From JBEHWX01 sp048498995 (GTDB taxonomy: Bacteria; Bacteroidota; Ignavibacteria; OLB7), in NCBI GenBank assembly GCA_048498995.1, contig JBEHWX010000102.1, positions 1 to 20,656 on the forward strand: a stretch of DNA of 20,656 bases, given 5' to 3'. Below are positions 14,304-20,656 of the stretch, in pieces (position 1 is the stretch's first letter; every line of letters begins with the position of its first letter). A model generated the notes under the pieces. That model was not told the origin of the DNA, did no database searches, and saw only the letters and a program-made list of their open reading frames with translations. The translations under genes were made by a program, and so were the position numbers.

Positions 14304-16439
14304 ATGACAGATACCGCTACCCCCTCCAGAGTCTGCTGGGGCTTGGCGATGCTCCTGTTTGCATCGTGCCTCCCTCTGCGGGGACAAGACAACGACATCA
14401 CGCCGGAAGAGCGGCTCGCCAAGCAGCGGCTCCGGCCCCGGATCGGGCTGTTCGGCGACGCCGGGATGAATATCCACACGGCCAATTTCTACGGCGCGCC
14501 GGAAGCTCCGAACTGCATGGAGCTGGACCAGGCCCTCTTCAGTGGAGGGAACAAGTTCGGCTTCGGCGTCGGGCTTCTCTTCGAGCTTCCGCTGGATGAG
14601 GCCTGGCGTCTGATGGCCCGCGCGGGCTACTATTCGATGGGGGCCGATCAGACCGTGCAGGCCAACATCGGCCCGGTGGTGCTGCTGAACAACGACACGG
14701 CCACCGGCATCTCCGAATACAGCTTCTCGGCCAAGCTCGGGATGGTCGGCGGAGATATCACGCTCGGCTACCGTCCGTTCCCGTTGCCGCTGACCTTCCG
14801 GCTCGGTCCGGAGATCGGCTTCTACATGCAAAAGAGCGTCGAGCAGCAGGAGCGGCTGGTGAGCCCCTCCTCGGCGGCGTTCATCGGCCCGGACGGACAG
14901 AGCACCCGGATCAGGAACCCGTATGCCGGTGACCTGACCAGCGTGGCGCTCCGCTTCGCCGGCCTGATCGGTGTCGACTACGAGCTGCCGCTGAACGCCG
15001 GGGAGTCGCTGCTGCTGGTGCCGGGCATCGGGTTCTCGTTCGGGGCCACGAACGTCATCGCCGACGCCGACTGGAAAGTGCATCAGTTCCGTGGCGGCGT
15101 GGCGGTGAAGTATGTGCTGCCGGAGCCGGCGGTGCCGCCTCCTCCGCCCCCGCCTCCTCCGCCCCCCCCACCTCCGCCGCCCCCCCCGCCGCCGCCTCCG
15201 GAGAAGGAGCCGGTGCTGACCGCCTCCATCGCCGCGCGCGCCGTCGGCCTGGATGGGGTGGAGAAGGAAGTGCTCAGGGTTCGCGTCGAGGAGTTCATCA
15301 CGACCCAGACGCGCTCGCTGCTGAACTATATCTTCTTCGACGAGGGCTCCTCGGCGATCCCGAGCCGGTACGTCCAGTACGGAACCGACGCGCCCGAGCG
15401 CTTCGGCCGCGGCGACCTGCACAACAAGGGGACGCTTGAGGTGTACTACCAGACGCTCAACATCCTCGGCGAGCGGCTCCGCGCGCAGCCGCGCGTGAAG
15501 CTGACCCTGACCGGCACCAACGCGAACACCGGCCAGGAGCAGGGGAACACCGCGCTGTCCCGATCGCGCGCCGAGGCGGTGAAGAGCTATCTGACCACGA
15601 ACTGGGGGATCGATCCGTCGCGTATCACCGTGGCGGCGCGTAATCTCCCGGCTCTCCCCTCCAGCACCTCGGAGCCGGATGGCATGGCCGAGAACCGCCG
15701 CGTGGAGATTGTCCCCTCCGATGCCAGCTTCCTCGATCCGGTGGAGCTTACCGATACCGTCCGCTCGGTCGATCCGCCGACGCTTCGCCTGAAGACCGGC
15801 TTCACCGCCGAGGCCGGCGTGCAGTCGTGGAAGCTGAGCGTGACGCAGTCCGGCAAGGTGCTCAAGGAGTTCTCCGGCGAGGAGTCGGTGCCGCCGTCGG
15901 TGGACTGGAATATCGCCGGCGTGCAGAGCGAGATCCCGCTGGCGCGGACGCCGCTCATCGCCCGACTCCAGGTGCGCGACGGCCGGGGCAAGTACACCCA
16001 GGCCAACACCGAGCTGCCGGTCGATCAGATCACGATCCAGCGCAAGCGCGAGGAGAACCTCGGCGACACGCTCATCGACCGCGTGAACCTGATCGTCTTC
16101 GGCTACGACCAGGCGACGCTCTCGCCGGCCAACGCGAAGATCGCCTCGCAGATCAAGAAGCGGATCACGCCCCGCTCGTCGGTGGAGATCGTCGGCTACA
16201 CCGACCGTCTCGGCGAGGAGCAGCACAACCAGGAGCTCTCGGCGCAGCGCGCGCTCAGCACCGCCCGCGCCCTCGGCGTGCCGACGGCCAGCGCCAGCGG
16301 CGCCGGCGAGTCGCAGCTCCTGTTCGACAACAACCTGCCGGAGGGACGCTTCTACAGCCGCACGGTGAACGTCACCATCAAGACGCCGGTGGAGAGCTCC
16401 ACGGCGCCGGAGGGGGGCACGCCGCAGGATCGGCGCTAA
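14304..16439 (+). CDS. Outer-membrane protein with poly-Pro linker and two OmpA domains
   Basis: This encodes 711 residues. The ATG at 14304 gives an N-terminal signal (about 1-27); no Shine-Dalgarno is visible. Residues about 45-270 look like an eight-strand OmpA-type beta-barrel, followed by exactly 22 consecutive prolines (278-299). OmpA-like domain 1 spans about 340-472, an Ig/FlgD-like segment about 485-590, and OmpA-like domain 2 about 594-694. Domain 2 keeps the peptidoglycan-binding Asp (GYTD, Asp634) and helix Arg (AQRAL). Domain 1 has Ala407 where the Asp should be (TGTNANTG) but keeps the Arg (SRSRAE). The product should link outer membrane and peptidoglycan. The duplicated domain and one degenerate copy are unusual. 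FASC in the signal could be read as a weak lipobox, but ordinary cleavage after GQ is more likely. A terminator follows. Confidence 0.85.
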   Translation: MTDTATPSRVCWGLAMLLFASCLPLRGQDNDITPEERLAKQRLRPRIGLFGDAGMNIHTANFYGAPEAPNCMELDQALFSGGNKFGFGVGLLFELPLDEAWRLMARAGYYSMGADQTVQANIGPVVLLNNDTATGISEYSFSAKLGMVGGDITLGYRPFPLPLTFRLGPEIGFYMQKSVEQQERLVSPSSAAFIGPDGQSTRIRNPYAGDLTSVALRFAGLIGVDYELPLNAGESLLLVPGIGFSFGATNVIADADWKVHQFRGGVAVKYVLPEPAVPPPPPPPPPPPPPPPPPPPPPPEKEPVLTASIAARAVGLDGVEKEVLRVRVEEFITTQTRSLLNYIFFDEGSSAIPSRYVQYGTDAPERFGRGDLHNKGTLEVYYQTLNILGERLRAQPRVKLTLTGTNANTGQEQGNTALSRSRAEAVKSYLTTNWGIDPSRITVAARNLPALPSSTSEPDGMAENRRVEIVPSDASFLDPVELTDTVRSVDPPTLRLKTGFTAEAGVQSWKLSVTQSGKVLKEFSGEESVPPSVDWNIAGVQSEIPLARTPLIARLQVRDGRGKYTQANTELPVDQITIQRKREENLGDTLIDRVNLIVFGYDQATLSPANAKIASQIKKRITPRSSVEIVGYTDRLGEEQHNQELSAQRALSTARALGVPTASASGAGESQLLFDNNLPEGRFYSRTVNVTIKTPVESSTAPEGGTPQDRR
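15135..15200 (+). repeat. Poly-proline tract (22 Pro codons)
   Basis: CCT, CCG, CCC and CCA codons are mixed, giving an almost pure C/G tract with an eight-C run. It separates the barrel from the periplasmic domains as a rigid spacer. Translation should depend on EF-P, and the DNA is prone to slippage. Confidence 0.85.
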
Positions 16440-16488
16440 GGCGGCCGTTACGCGATGTCCCGGCCGGGATGCTCCGGCCGGAAATGCG

Positions 16489-16521
16489 ACAGGGGGATCG
16501 AGCACTGCTCGATCCCCCTGT
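16489..16521 (+). terminator. Terminator between convergent OmpA and pfkA genes
   Basis: A perfect stem of 14 bp or more (16489-16502 with 16508-16521, centre ATCGAG/CTCGAT) has a 5-nt loop and is followed by TTCGTTC. It starts 50 nt after the OmpA-gene stop. It also lies about 80 nt past the minus-strand pfkA stop, but has no T-run on that strand. Confidence 0.7.
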
Positions 16522-16601
16522 TTCGTTCTCGCTGATTCACGTTCCTGGATTCGGCTCCCGACCTCGGTCCGGCCCCATCCCCCGGGCGCCTCGGCGGCGG
16601 C

Positions 16602-17606
16602 TCAGCGGAGCGCGAGCGCCATCTCGATCACATCCTTCGGGATGTCGTCGTGGTTGGCCGAGGGCTTGATCGCCTCGGATAGGGGGAGGCGGTTCGGCGG
16701 CGCTCCAACGTGGTAGGCTCCGAAGAAGGCGCTCCCCTCGCCGGCGAAGAGGGATTTCACCATGTGGTAGCCGAGCCAGTTGGCGCGCAGCACGTCGGCG
16801 GTGGTCGCCACGCCGCCGCGCTGGAAATACCCCATGTCCACCGTCCGGATCTCGTGCTGGCTGTTGCGCCGCTCCAGCAGCTCGGTCAGAATCGCGCGCA
16901 CATCCTCCACGGTCCGGGAGTACCCCTCGCTGACGATGATCCGGGTGTCGCGGTCGCGTCCCTCGATCATCTCGGCGAGCGCCTCGAAATCGACCCGCTC
17001 GTTCGGCCGGATCACATACTCGGCGCCGGTGACGATGCCGGCATAGAAGGGGAGGTAGGCGGAGTTGCGCCCCATCGAGCCGATGATGTAGACGCGACGG
17101 TGCGCCGAGGCGGTGTCGCGGATCCACTCCATCATCTCCAGGCTCCGGGCGATCGCCGAATAGAATCCGATCGAGGTGCCGCAGGAGTTGGCCACGTCGT
17201 TGTCGATCGAGGCTGAGGTGAAGAGCACCGGCGCGGCATGGCCATGCTTCTTGAGCAGCTCGTCCAGGCTGTAGGAGGCGAGCATGCTCCCGTTGCCGCC
17301 GCAGACCAGGATCGCCTCGAAGCCATCGGCCAGGAAATTCTCCATCACGGTCAACTGGAGCTGCTCATCGGTCCGGAGCTCGGGAACGCGCATGGTGCCG
17401 AGGATCGTGCCGCCGAGACGGCTGATGCCGGCCGTGTCGAGCGACGTGAGCGGACGATAGCTGCGGTCGATCAGGCCACGCCACCCGTCATGGATGCCCC
17501 AGACCTCGGTCTCGGGACGAAGATTCATGGCTGAGCGGGTCACCGACCGGATGAAGGCGTTCATCCCCGGGCAATCCCCTCCGCCGGTTAGTATGCCGAT
17601 TTTCAT
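16602..17606 (-). CDS. pfkA: 6-phosphofructokinase family protein, divergent active site
   Basis: This encodes 334 residues starting MKIGILTGGGDCPGMN, the nucleotide-binding loop of the PfkA family. Recognised motifs: RVPELR (Arg73, fructose-6-phosphate side), GGNGS (103-107), SIDND (133-137, catalytic Asp135), SMGRNSAY, VSEGYS and DMGYFQRGG. PfkA phosphorylates fructose-6-phosphate in glycolysis in the cytoplasm. Gly106 is kept, as in ATP-dependent enzymes (Asp in PPi-dependent ones). However, Asn105 replaces the Mg-binding Asp of GGDGS, and SASIDND replaces PGTIDND. It may be an active but altered enzyme, or a paralog with another substrate or a regulatory role. It is transcribed alone; a -7-like box lies just upstream. 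Confidence 0.85.
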   Translation of the reverse strand: MKIGILTGGGDCPGMNAFIRSVTRSAMNLRPETEVWGIHDGWRGLIDRSYRPLTSLDTAGISRLGGTILGTMRVPELRTDEQLQLTVMENFLADGFEAILVCGGNGSMLASYSLDELLKKHGHAAPVLFTSASIDNDVANSCGTSIGFYSAIARSLEMMEWIRDTASAHRRVYIIGSMGRNSAYLPFYAGIVTGAEYVIRPNERVDFEALAEMIEGRDRDTRIIVSEGYSRTVEDVRAILTELLERRNSQHEIRTVDMGYFQRGGVATTADVLRANWLGYHMVKSLFAGEGSAFFGAYHVGAPPNRLPLSEAIKPSANHDDIPKDVIEMALALR

Positions 17607-17646
17607 GCTTGGTACTCTCGTTCGGAATCAGTTGTGAGATGGGCGG

Positions 17647-17654
17647 CAAAAATA
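17647..17654 (-). promoter_or_regulatory. Bacteroidota-type -7 element for pfkA
   Basis: TATTTTTG on the minus strand matches the TAnnTTTG consensus in full, in a short AT-rich stretch. It predicts a leader of roughly 35 nt before the ATG at 17606. No matching -33 TTTG is seen at 19-21 nt. Confidence 0.45.
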
Positions 17655-17697
17655 TGCCAATCTCGGATCACTTCCGGGGCTTCCCTCCATTCAAGCG

Positions 17698-17729
17698 AAA
17701 AGCCCCGGCGGAAACTGCTCCGCCGGGGC
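17698..17729 (-). terminator. Intrinsic terminator of pstS
   Basis: A perfect 11-bp GC-rich stem (17702-17712 with 17719-17729, 6-nt loop) is followed on the minus strand by TTTTCGCTTG. It lies about 44 nt past the pstS stop and just ahead of the pfkA promoter region, so it insulates the two genes. Confidence 0.8.
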
Positions 17730-17772
17730 CCGTTCGTCGATGCGATGTCGGCCGGCGGATGCCGGCCGGCGA

Positions 17773-18639
17773 TCACTTGATCGGGTAGTAACCGATCTCC
17801 TTCACCGTCTGCTGTCCCTCCGAGCCGAGGATCCAGTCGACATACTGCTTCACGCTGCCGGTCGGCTCCTGACGGAGGTAGAGGTAGAGATAGCGGGAGA
17901 GGGGGTAGGTTCCGGCGAGCACCGTCTCGGCCGACGGAGCGATGGCCGGCTTGTCGCCGGCGCGGAGCTTCACCACCTTCACTCCCTTGGAGTAGGCCTC
18001 ACCGCCGTAGCCGATGCCGTTGGCGTCCTTGCCAACGGCGTTGACGACCGCCGCCGTGCCGGAGAGGGTCTGCGTCGCCGTGGCGAAATCCTGCTTGTTG
18101 AGCACGTGCTCCTTGAAGAACTCGTACGTGCCGGAGCTGTTCTCGCGGCCGTAGAGGATCACCTTGCCATCGGCGCCGCCGACATCCTTCCAGTTGGTGA
18201 CCTTGCCGAGATAGATATCGCGGAGCTGATCGACGGTGAGCGAATCCACCTTGTTGGCCTCGTTGATGTAGATGGCGATGCCATCCTTGGCCACCGGGAT
18301 CTCGACCACGTCGCGTCCGAACTTCTGCTTGACCTGCTCACGCTCGGTGTCCTTCATCGGACGCGAGGCGTTGCAGATATCGGTGGTGCCGTTGATCAGG
18401 GCCGAGATGCCGGTGCCGGATCCGCCGCCGGTGACCTGGACCTGAATGTTCGGGTTCTTGGCCCCGAACTTCTCTGCCCAGCGCTGCGCAAGAAGGATCA
18501 TCGTGTCGGAGCCCTTCTCGGTGATCGTCTCTTTCTTGGCGTCGCCTGCCGAGTCCTGTTTCTTTTCGGCGCCGCCGCAGCCGATCGTCATCAGCGAGAT
18601 CAGGAGCGCGCAGAGGCTGTTGAAGCAGAAGCGGTTCAT
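17773..18639 (-). CDS. pstS: PstS-type phosphate-binding lipoprotein
   Basis: This encodes 288 residues. The start at 18639 is chosen because GGAGA lies 5 nt upstream and a lipoprotein signal begins there (TIGC, Cys21); the frame continues upstream to 18786 without support. The ligand-binding motifs of the PstS family are present: GSDTM (43-47), GGGSGTG (71-77), NASRPM (90-95) and RENSSGT (165-171). It captures periplasmic phosphate for the PstCAB ABC transporter, and is itself tethered to a membrane. No pstC, pstA, pstB or phoU is adjacent. The gene is monocistronic, with its own terminator and a 24-bp palindrome upstream. The short two-lobe form is normal for this family. Confidence 0.9.
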   Translation of the reverse strand: MNRFCFNSLCALLISLMTIGCGGAEKKQDSAGDAKKETITEKGSDTMILLAQRWAEKFGAKNPNIQVQVTGGGSGTGISALINGTTDICNASRPMKDTEREQVKQKFGRDVVEIPVAKDGIAIYINEANKVDSLTVDQLRDIYLGKVTNWKDVGGADGKVILYGRENSSGTYEFFKEHVLNKQDFATATQTLSGTAAVVNAVGKDANGIGYGGEAYSKGVKVVKLRAGDKPAIAPSAETVLAGTYPLSRYLYLYLRQEPTGSVKQYVDWILGSEGQQTVKEIGYYPIK

Positions 18640-18811
18640 TCCATTCTCCAGATTGTCGAACGATATGGTAAGCGAGCGCCCCTCGTCGAATCCGTCGGGA
18701 TGCCGGGCGCTCCATCGGGATGTCTCGGGGCCGTGTCCGGGCATTCGGCCTCGAGTGCTTCCGTGGGCGCGCTCGCAAATCTCCACAAACTTCTCGAATA
18801 CCCCGATACCT

Positions 18812-18835
18812 CAATGTTAAGAGGTCATAACATTG
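18812..18835. promoter_or_regulatory. 24-bp palindrome, candidate operator upstream of pstS
   Basis: CAATGTTA and TAACATTG form perfect 8-bp arms around AGAGGTCA, in an AT-rich island between the PPC gene and pstS, 173 nt from the pstS start. On the minus strand it contains TTATGA and TTAACA, similar to the TTAACA direct repeats bound by Bacillus PhoP, but the symmetry is inverted. Symmetric sites of this size usually bind dimeric regulators. The regulator is unknown. Confidence 0.45.
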
Positions 18836-18837
18836 CG

Positions 18838-18863
18838 GGATGCTCATCCGGCATGGAGCATCC
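18838..18863 (-). terminator. Weak candidate terminator of the PPC-domain gene
   Basis: GGATGCTC and GAGCATCC form a perfect 8-bp stem with a 10-nt loop, about 50 nt past the stop of the PPC gene. No T-run follows, and the palindrome begins 2 nt further on. Confidence 0.35.
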
Positions 18864-18913
18864 TTCGCGGATCGGGAGATGATGGCCGCCGCGCGGTGAC
18901 GATCGAGGATCGG

Positions 18914-19384
18914 CTATCCCCGCTCTTCCTCGTCGGCCGGATCGACCAGCAGCGAGCCTTCCCGCCAGAGGGGGAGCCCCGTCTCCGGATCGAAATCGCG
19001 TGTCAGCGTGCCGCCGGTCAGTTCGGTGATCACCACCTCGCAGGCGTGCGCCTCGGTGCCGGGCAGCAGCGTGCCACCGGTCAGGACTCCGTCGGGAGTC
19101 GACAGCAGCGCGGAAAGCCTCGGCATGCTCCGTCCCTTGAAGCGGGAGATGGTGCCGCTCATCGTGATGATCTCCGCTCCCCGCTCCAGCTCCGTCGTCC
19201 GCTGTTCCCGTGTCGTCGGATCGAAGAGGGCAAGGGAGGCGCGCGCCACGTGGCCGTACACCGTCACGGTGCCGACGGTGATCTTCTCGTCGTTGGCGAC
19301 GCGGGCGATGGCGCCGAGCAGGTCGGCTCCGCGGGGAATCCGGCCCACGTAGACGCGGCCGGGGGAATATGGCTTCCGGTTCAT
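18914..19384 (-). CDS. PPC (DUF296) domain protein
   Basis: This encodes 156 residues from ATG 19384, where the domain begins; the frame runs on upstream to 19666 without coding character. PPC-domain features: ADLLGAIARVANDEKI (the first helix), VTVYGHVARASLALFDP, IITMSGTIS, GGTLLPGTEAHACEVVITEL and the C-terminal DFDPETGLPLW. Bacterial PPC proteins are small trimeric cytoplasmic proteins of uncertain role; in plants the domain is joined to AT-hooks. The usual HxH and GGH histidines of bacterial homologs are here Arg89-x-Ser91 and GGT (103-105), so the metal-like site is lost. The gene stands alone, with a -7 element directly upstream. Confidence 0.8.
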   Translation of the reverse strand: MNRKPYSPGRVYVGRIPRGADLLGAIARVANDEKITVGTVTVYGHVARASLALFDPTTREQRTTELERGAEIITMSGTISRFKGRSMPRLSALLSTPDGVLTGGTLLPGTEAHACEVVITELTGGTLTRDFDPETGLPLWREGSLLVDPADEEERG

Positions 19385-19412
19385 CGTTCGAAGGTCAGTG
19401 AATCGTGCGCCG

Positions 19413-19420
19413 CAAATATA
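19413..19420 (-). promoter_or_regulatory. Bacteroidota-type -7 element for the PPC gene
   Basis: TATATTTG on the minus strand fits TAnnTTTG perfectly and lies 29-36 nt before the ATG at 19384, giving a leader of about 20-25 nt. No -33 TTTG is seen at the expected distance. It also supports 19384 as the real start, because a longer protein would place this element inside the gene. Confidence 0.5.
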
Positions 19421-19688
19421 GCATCGTCCACGCATCGATGGTCGGGACGCGCCACGCGTCGCCGATTGCCTTCTCGACGGATGGCGTGGGCGCCGCGCCG
19501 CCACCATGCTCACCCATCTCCGGTTAGATTCGCGATGGAGATTCAGGGCGGGAGAGGATTGTCGATGTGATGATGATGCCGGACGCGAGTCGATGGACGA
19601 AAGTGAGAGGCGCGCGTGATGCCGGACCATCGATGATGCCGCGAGATGGTGCCGGCGAATCTTCATGGGAGAATGGTGGCCGAACGAA
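19421..19688. other. Intergenic region with degenerate GATGATGCCGG repeats
   Basis: Variants of GATGATGCCGG occur several times between about 19568 and 19660 (GATGATGCCGGAC, GTGATGCCGGACC, GATGATGCCGCGA, GATGGTGCCGGCG). There is no gene and no clear structure. They may be decayed tandem repeats. Confidence 0.35.
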
Positions 19689-19722
19689 AGAAGGGCCCGC
19701 GGCGGATGCCGCGGGCCCTTCT
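19689..19722 (-). terminator. Strong hairpin terminator of the sorting-domain gene
   Basis: A 15-bp perfect stem (19689-19703 with 19708-19722, core GGGCCCGCGGC) has a 4-nt loop. On the minus strand the stem ends in CTTCT and is followed by TTCGTTC. It is the second of two hairpins after the stop at 19795. Confidence 0.75.
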
Positions 19723-19742
19723 CTGTTCATCTCGATCCCGAT

Positions 19743-19778
19743 CCGACGGCCCCGGGTGTTGCGTCCCGGAGCCGTCGG
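19743..19778 (-). terminator. First hairpin after the sorting-domain gene
   Basis: CCGACGGC (19743-19750) pairs with GCCGTCGG (19771-19778). An inner CCGGG/CCCGG stem closes an 8-nt loop, with small bulges. It begins 16 nt past the stop and has no T-run, so it probably protects the mRNA end or backs up the next hairpin. Confidence 0.45.
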
Positions 19779-19794
19779 TCGAGCTGTTGCGTTG

Positions 19795-20656
19795 TTACTT
19801 CTGAACGGTGATGCGGCCGTTGACGGAGGCACCGCTGGTGCTCTCCATCCGGACCGTGTACGCACCGCTGGCCAGGTCGTCGCCGGCCACCCGGATCGTA
19901 CCCATGCCCGCCGACTGCTCGTCGACCAGCACCTTCACCAGACGGCCCGTCGCGTCGTACATCGCGATCCGCACACGGTCACCCGAAGGCACCACGTACT
20001 CGATCACGCCGTTCGTCGCGGAGCTCACCACGTTCGAGGTGATCGTCATGCCGTAGGCCGCGGCCTCGCCATTGACCTTCACCAGACGGGTCTCCTCCAC
20101 CACGCGCTGGCCGTCGGCGTTGACCGTCACCAGGCGGTACTGGTACTCACCAGCATCCACACCGTTGTCGGTCACGCGGTAGCTGGCGCCCTTGGTCACG
20201 CCACCCTGCGGCGTCGTGCGGTCGACCACCTGATAGGTGCCCTCCTTCAGACCCGCATCCGTGCGTACCACCGTGGCGCGCTCGATCTCCATGCGAACCA
20301 CGTCCACCTCGCTGGCCGTCTGCCAGTCGACCGTCACCGTGTGGCGGCCGCTCTGGAAGGCGTTCATGCTCACCAGCTTCACCGGAACCGCGCCGTTGAA
20401 CTCGCGCGTCCAGTCGAGCGCGGCAAGCAGCAGGCGCTGAGCACCCGAGCGATCCGGCTCGAACTGATACCGGCCGGCGTGACGCCAGTCGAACGCGTAG
20501 TAGATCACGTTCCGGTTCGACGTCGCGCTGACGATGCCGATCGAGCTGTCGCCGGTCGACACCATGTCCACCGCGCGATGCGTCGCACCGGCGATGCCCT
20601 CACCGTTGGTGGCGCGCAGGATGCCCGGCATCGGTGCCAGGTCGCCGGCAACGCCC
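19795..20656 (-). CDS. T9SS cargo protein, C-terminal part
   Basis: The frame stays open to the window edge, so the N-terminus is missing; about 287 residues are visible. The first stretch (RNVIYYAFDWRHAGRYQF, then AQRLLLAALDW) looks like the end of a class-I-amidotransferase/ThuA-like or peptidase-like domain, but too little is present to name it. A beta-sandwich follows (VPVKLVSMNAFQSGRHTVTV, WQTASEVDVVRMEIERA), the common TASE linker domain of Bacteroidota secreted proteins. The last about 80 residues are a type A sorting domain (VPSGDRVRIAMYDATGRLVK, ending GRITVQK). It is secreted through T9SS. Two hairpins follow the stop. Confidence 0.82.
   Translation of the reverse strand, partial: GVAGDLAPMPGILRATNGEGIAGATHRAVDMVSTGDSSIGIVSATSNRNVIYYAFDWRHAGRYQFEPDRSGAQRLLLAALDWTREFNGAVPVKLVSMNAFQSGRHTVTVDWQTASEVDVVRMEIERATVVRTDAGLKEGTYQVVDRTTPQGGVTKGASYRVTDNGVDAGEYQYRLVTVNADGQRVVEETRLVKVNGEAAAYGMTITSNVVSSATNGVIEYVVPSGDRVRIAMYDATGRLVKVLVDEQSAGMGTIRVAGDDLASGAYTVRMESTSGASVNGRITVQK

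Noticed and set aside
14298..16505. A 735-codon open frame on the minus strand
   Set aside because: In-register shadow of the double-OmpA gene; it has no signal or domain.
18640..18786. Longer N-terminus for PstS from a GTG at 18786
   Set aside because: It would put 49 charged residues before a clean lipoprotein signal that has its own GGAGA site.
17740..18882. A 380-codon open frame on the plus strand
   Set aside because: In-register shadow of pstS, whose ligand motifs are unmistakable.
19385..19666. Longer N-terminus for the PPC protein from 19666
   Set aside because: The extension is Arg/Ser/His-rich without structure and would contain the perfect -7 element. It has CYICG, but no zinc-finger partner cysteines.
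1..20656. CRISPR array, insertion sequence, phage or defence genes
   Set aside because: No evenly spaced direct repeats with spacers, no transposase or integrase motifs, and no nuclease, methylase or toxin-antitoxin pairs were seen on either strand.

Overview
The window reads as a high-GC member of the Bacteroidota/Chlorobi assemblage, most like the Kapabacteria/Ignavibacteria side. The reasons are three proteins with a C-terminal type IX secretion (T9SS) sorting domain, an OmpA protein with propeller and carboxypeptidase-regulatory domains resembling the T9SS factor PorE, several outer-membrane lipoproteins, choice-of-anchor/ASH Ig-like repeats, and -7 promoter elements of the Bacteroidota type (TAnnTTTG). 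This assignment is inferred from gene content; no rRNA or tRNA gene is present to confirm it.

Layout. (1) 1-4059, plus strand: a tight run of four cell-envelope genes with gaps of 2 nt or overlaps. They are the end of a PorE-like OmpA protein, a beta-rich lipoprotein, a small lipoprotein, and a six-helix inner-membrane protein. (2) 4459-5514: a secreted T9SS cargo with an unrecognised N-terminal domain. (3) 5871-7580: an S41 carboxy-terminal processing protease with PDZ domain and intact Ser/Lys dyad. A candidate promoter and a 13-codon leader ORF precede it. (4) 7843-8388: a small exported protein, ending in a clear hairpin terminator. (5) 8389-9014: an intergenic region with a long-range inverted repeat and a leader hairpin. 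(6) 9015-14138: a 1707-residue secreted surface protein made of a Gly-rich region, eight ASH-type Ig repeats, a cohesin-like domain and a T9SS sorting domain. (7) 14304-16439: an outer-membrane protein with an N-terminal barrel, 22 consecutive prolines and two OmpA domains, followed by a terminator. (8) Minus strand from 19384 down to 16602: a PPC/DUF296-domain protein, a lone PstS phosphate-binding lipoprotein and a divergent 6-phosphofructokinase, each apparently transcribed alone. (9) 19795-20656, minus strand: the C-terminal part of another T9SS cargo, ended by two successive hairpins.

How it fits together. Most of the window serves the cell envelope: a PorE-like protein (peptidoglycan tether or T9SS accessory), a second peptidoglycan-binding OmpA protein, a periplasmic protease and three T9SS substrates. 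PfkA, PstS and the PPC protein are unrelated housekeeping or regulatory genes.

The most unusual observations are: a strict pattern of cysteines across the eight Ig repeats of the giant surface protein, where strand-A Cys of repeat n always goes with strand-G Cys of repeat n+1; a phosphofructokinase with Asn in place of the Mg-binding Asp of GGDGS; an OmpA tandem whose first copy has lost the peptidoglycan-binding Asp; a PPC-domain protein that has lost its usual metal-binding histidines; and a perfect 24-bp palindrome upstream of pstS. I saw no mobile element, CRISPR array or RNA gene.
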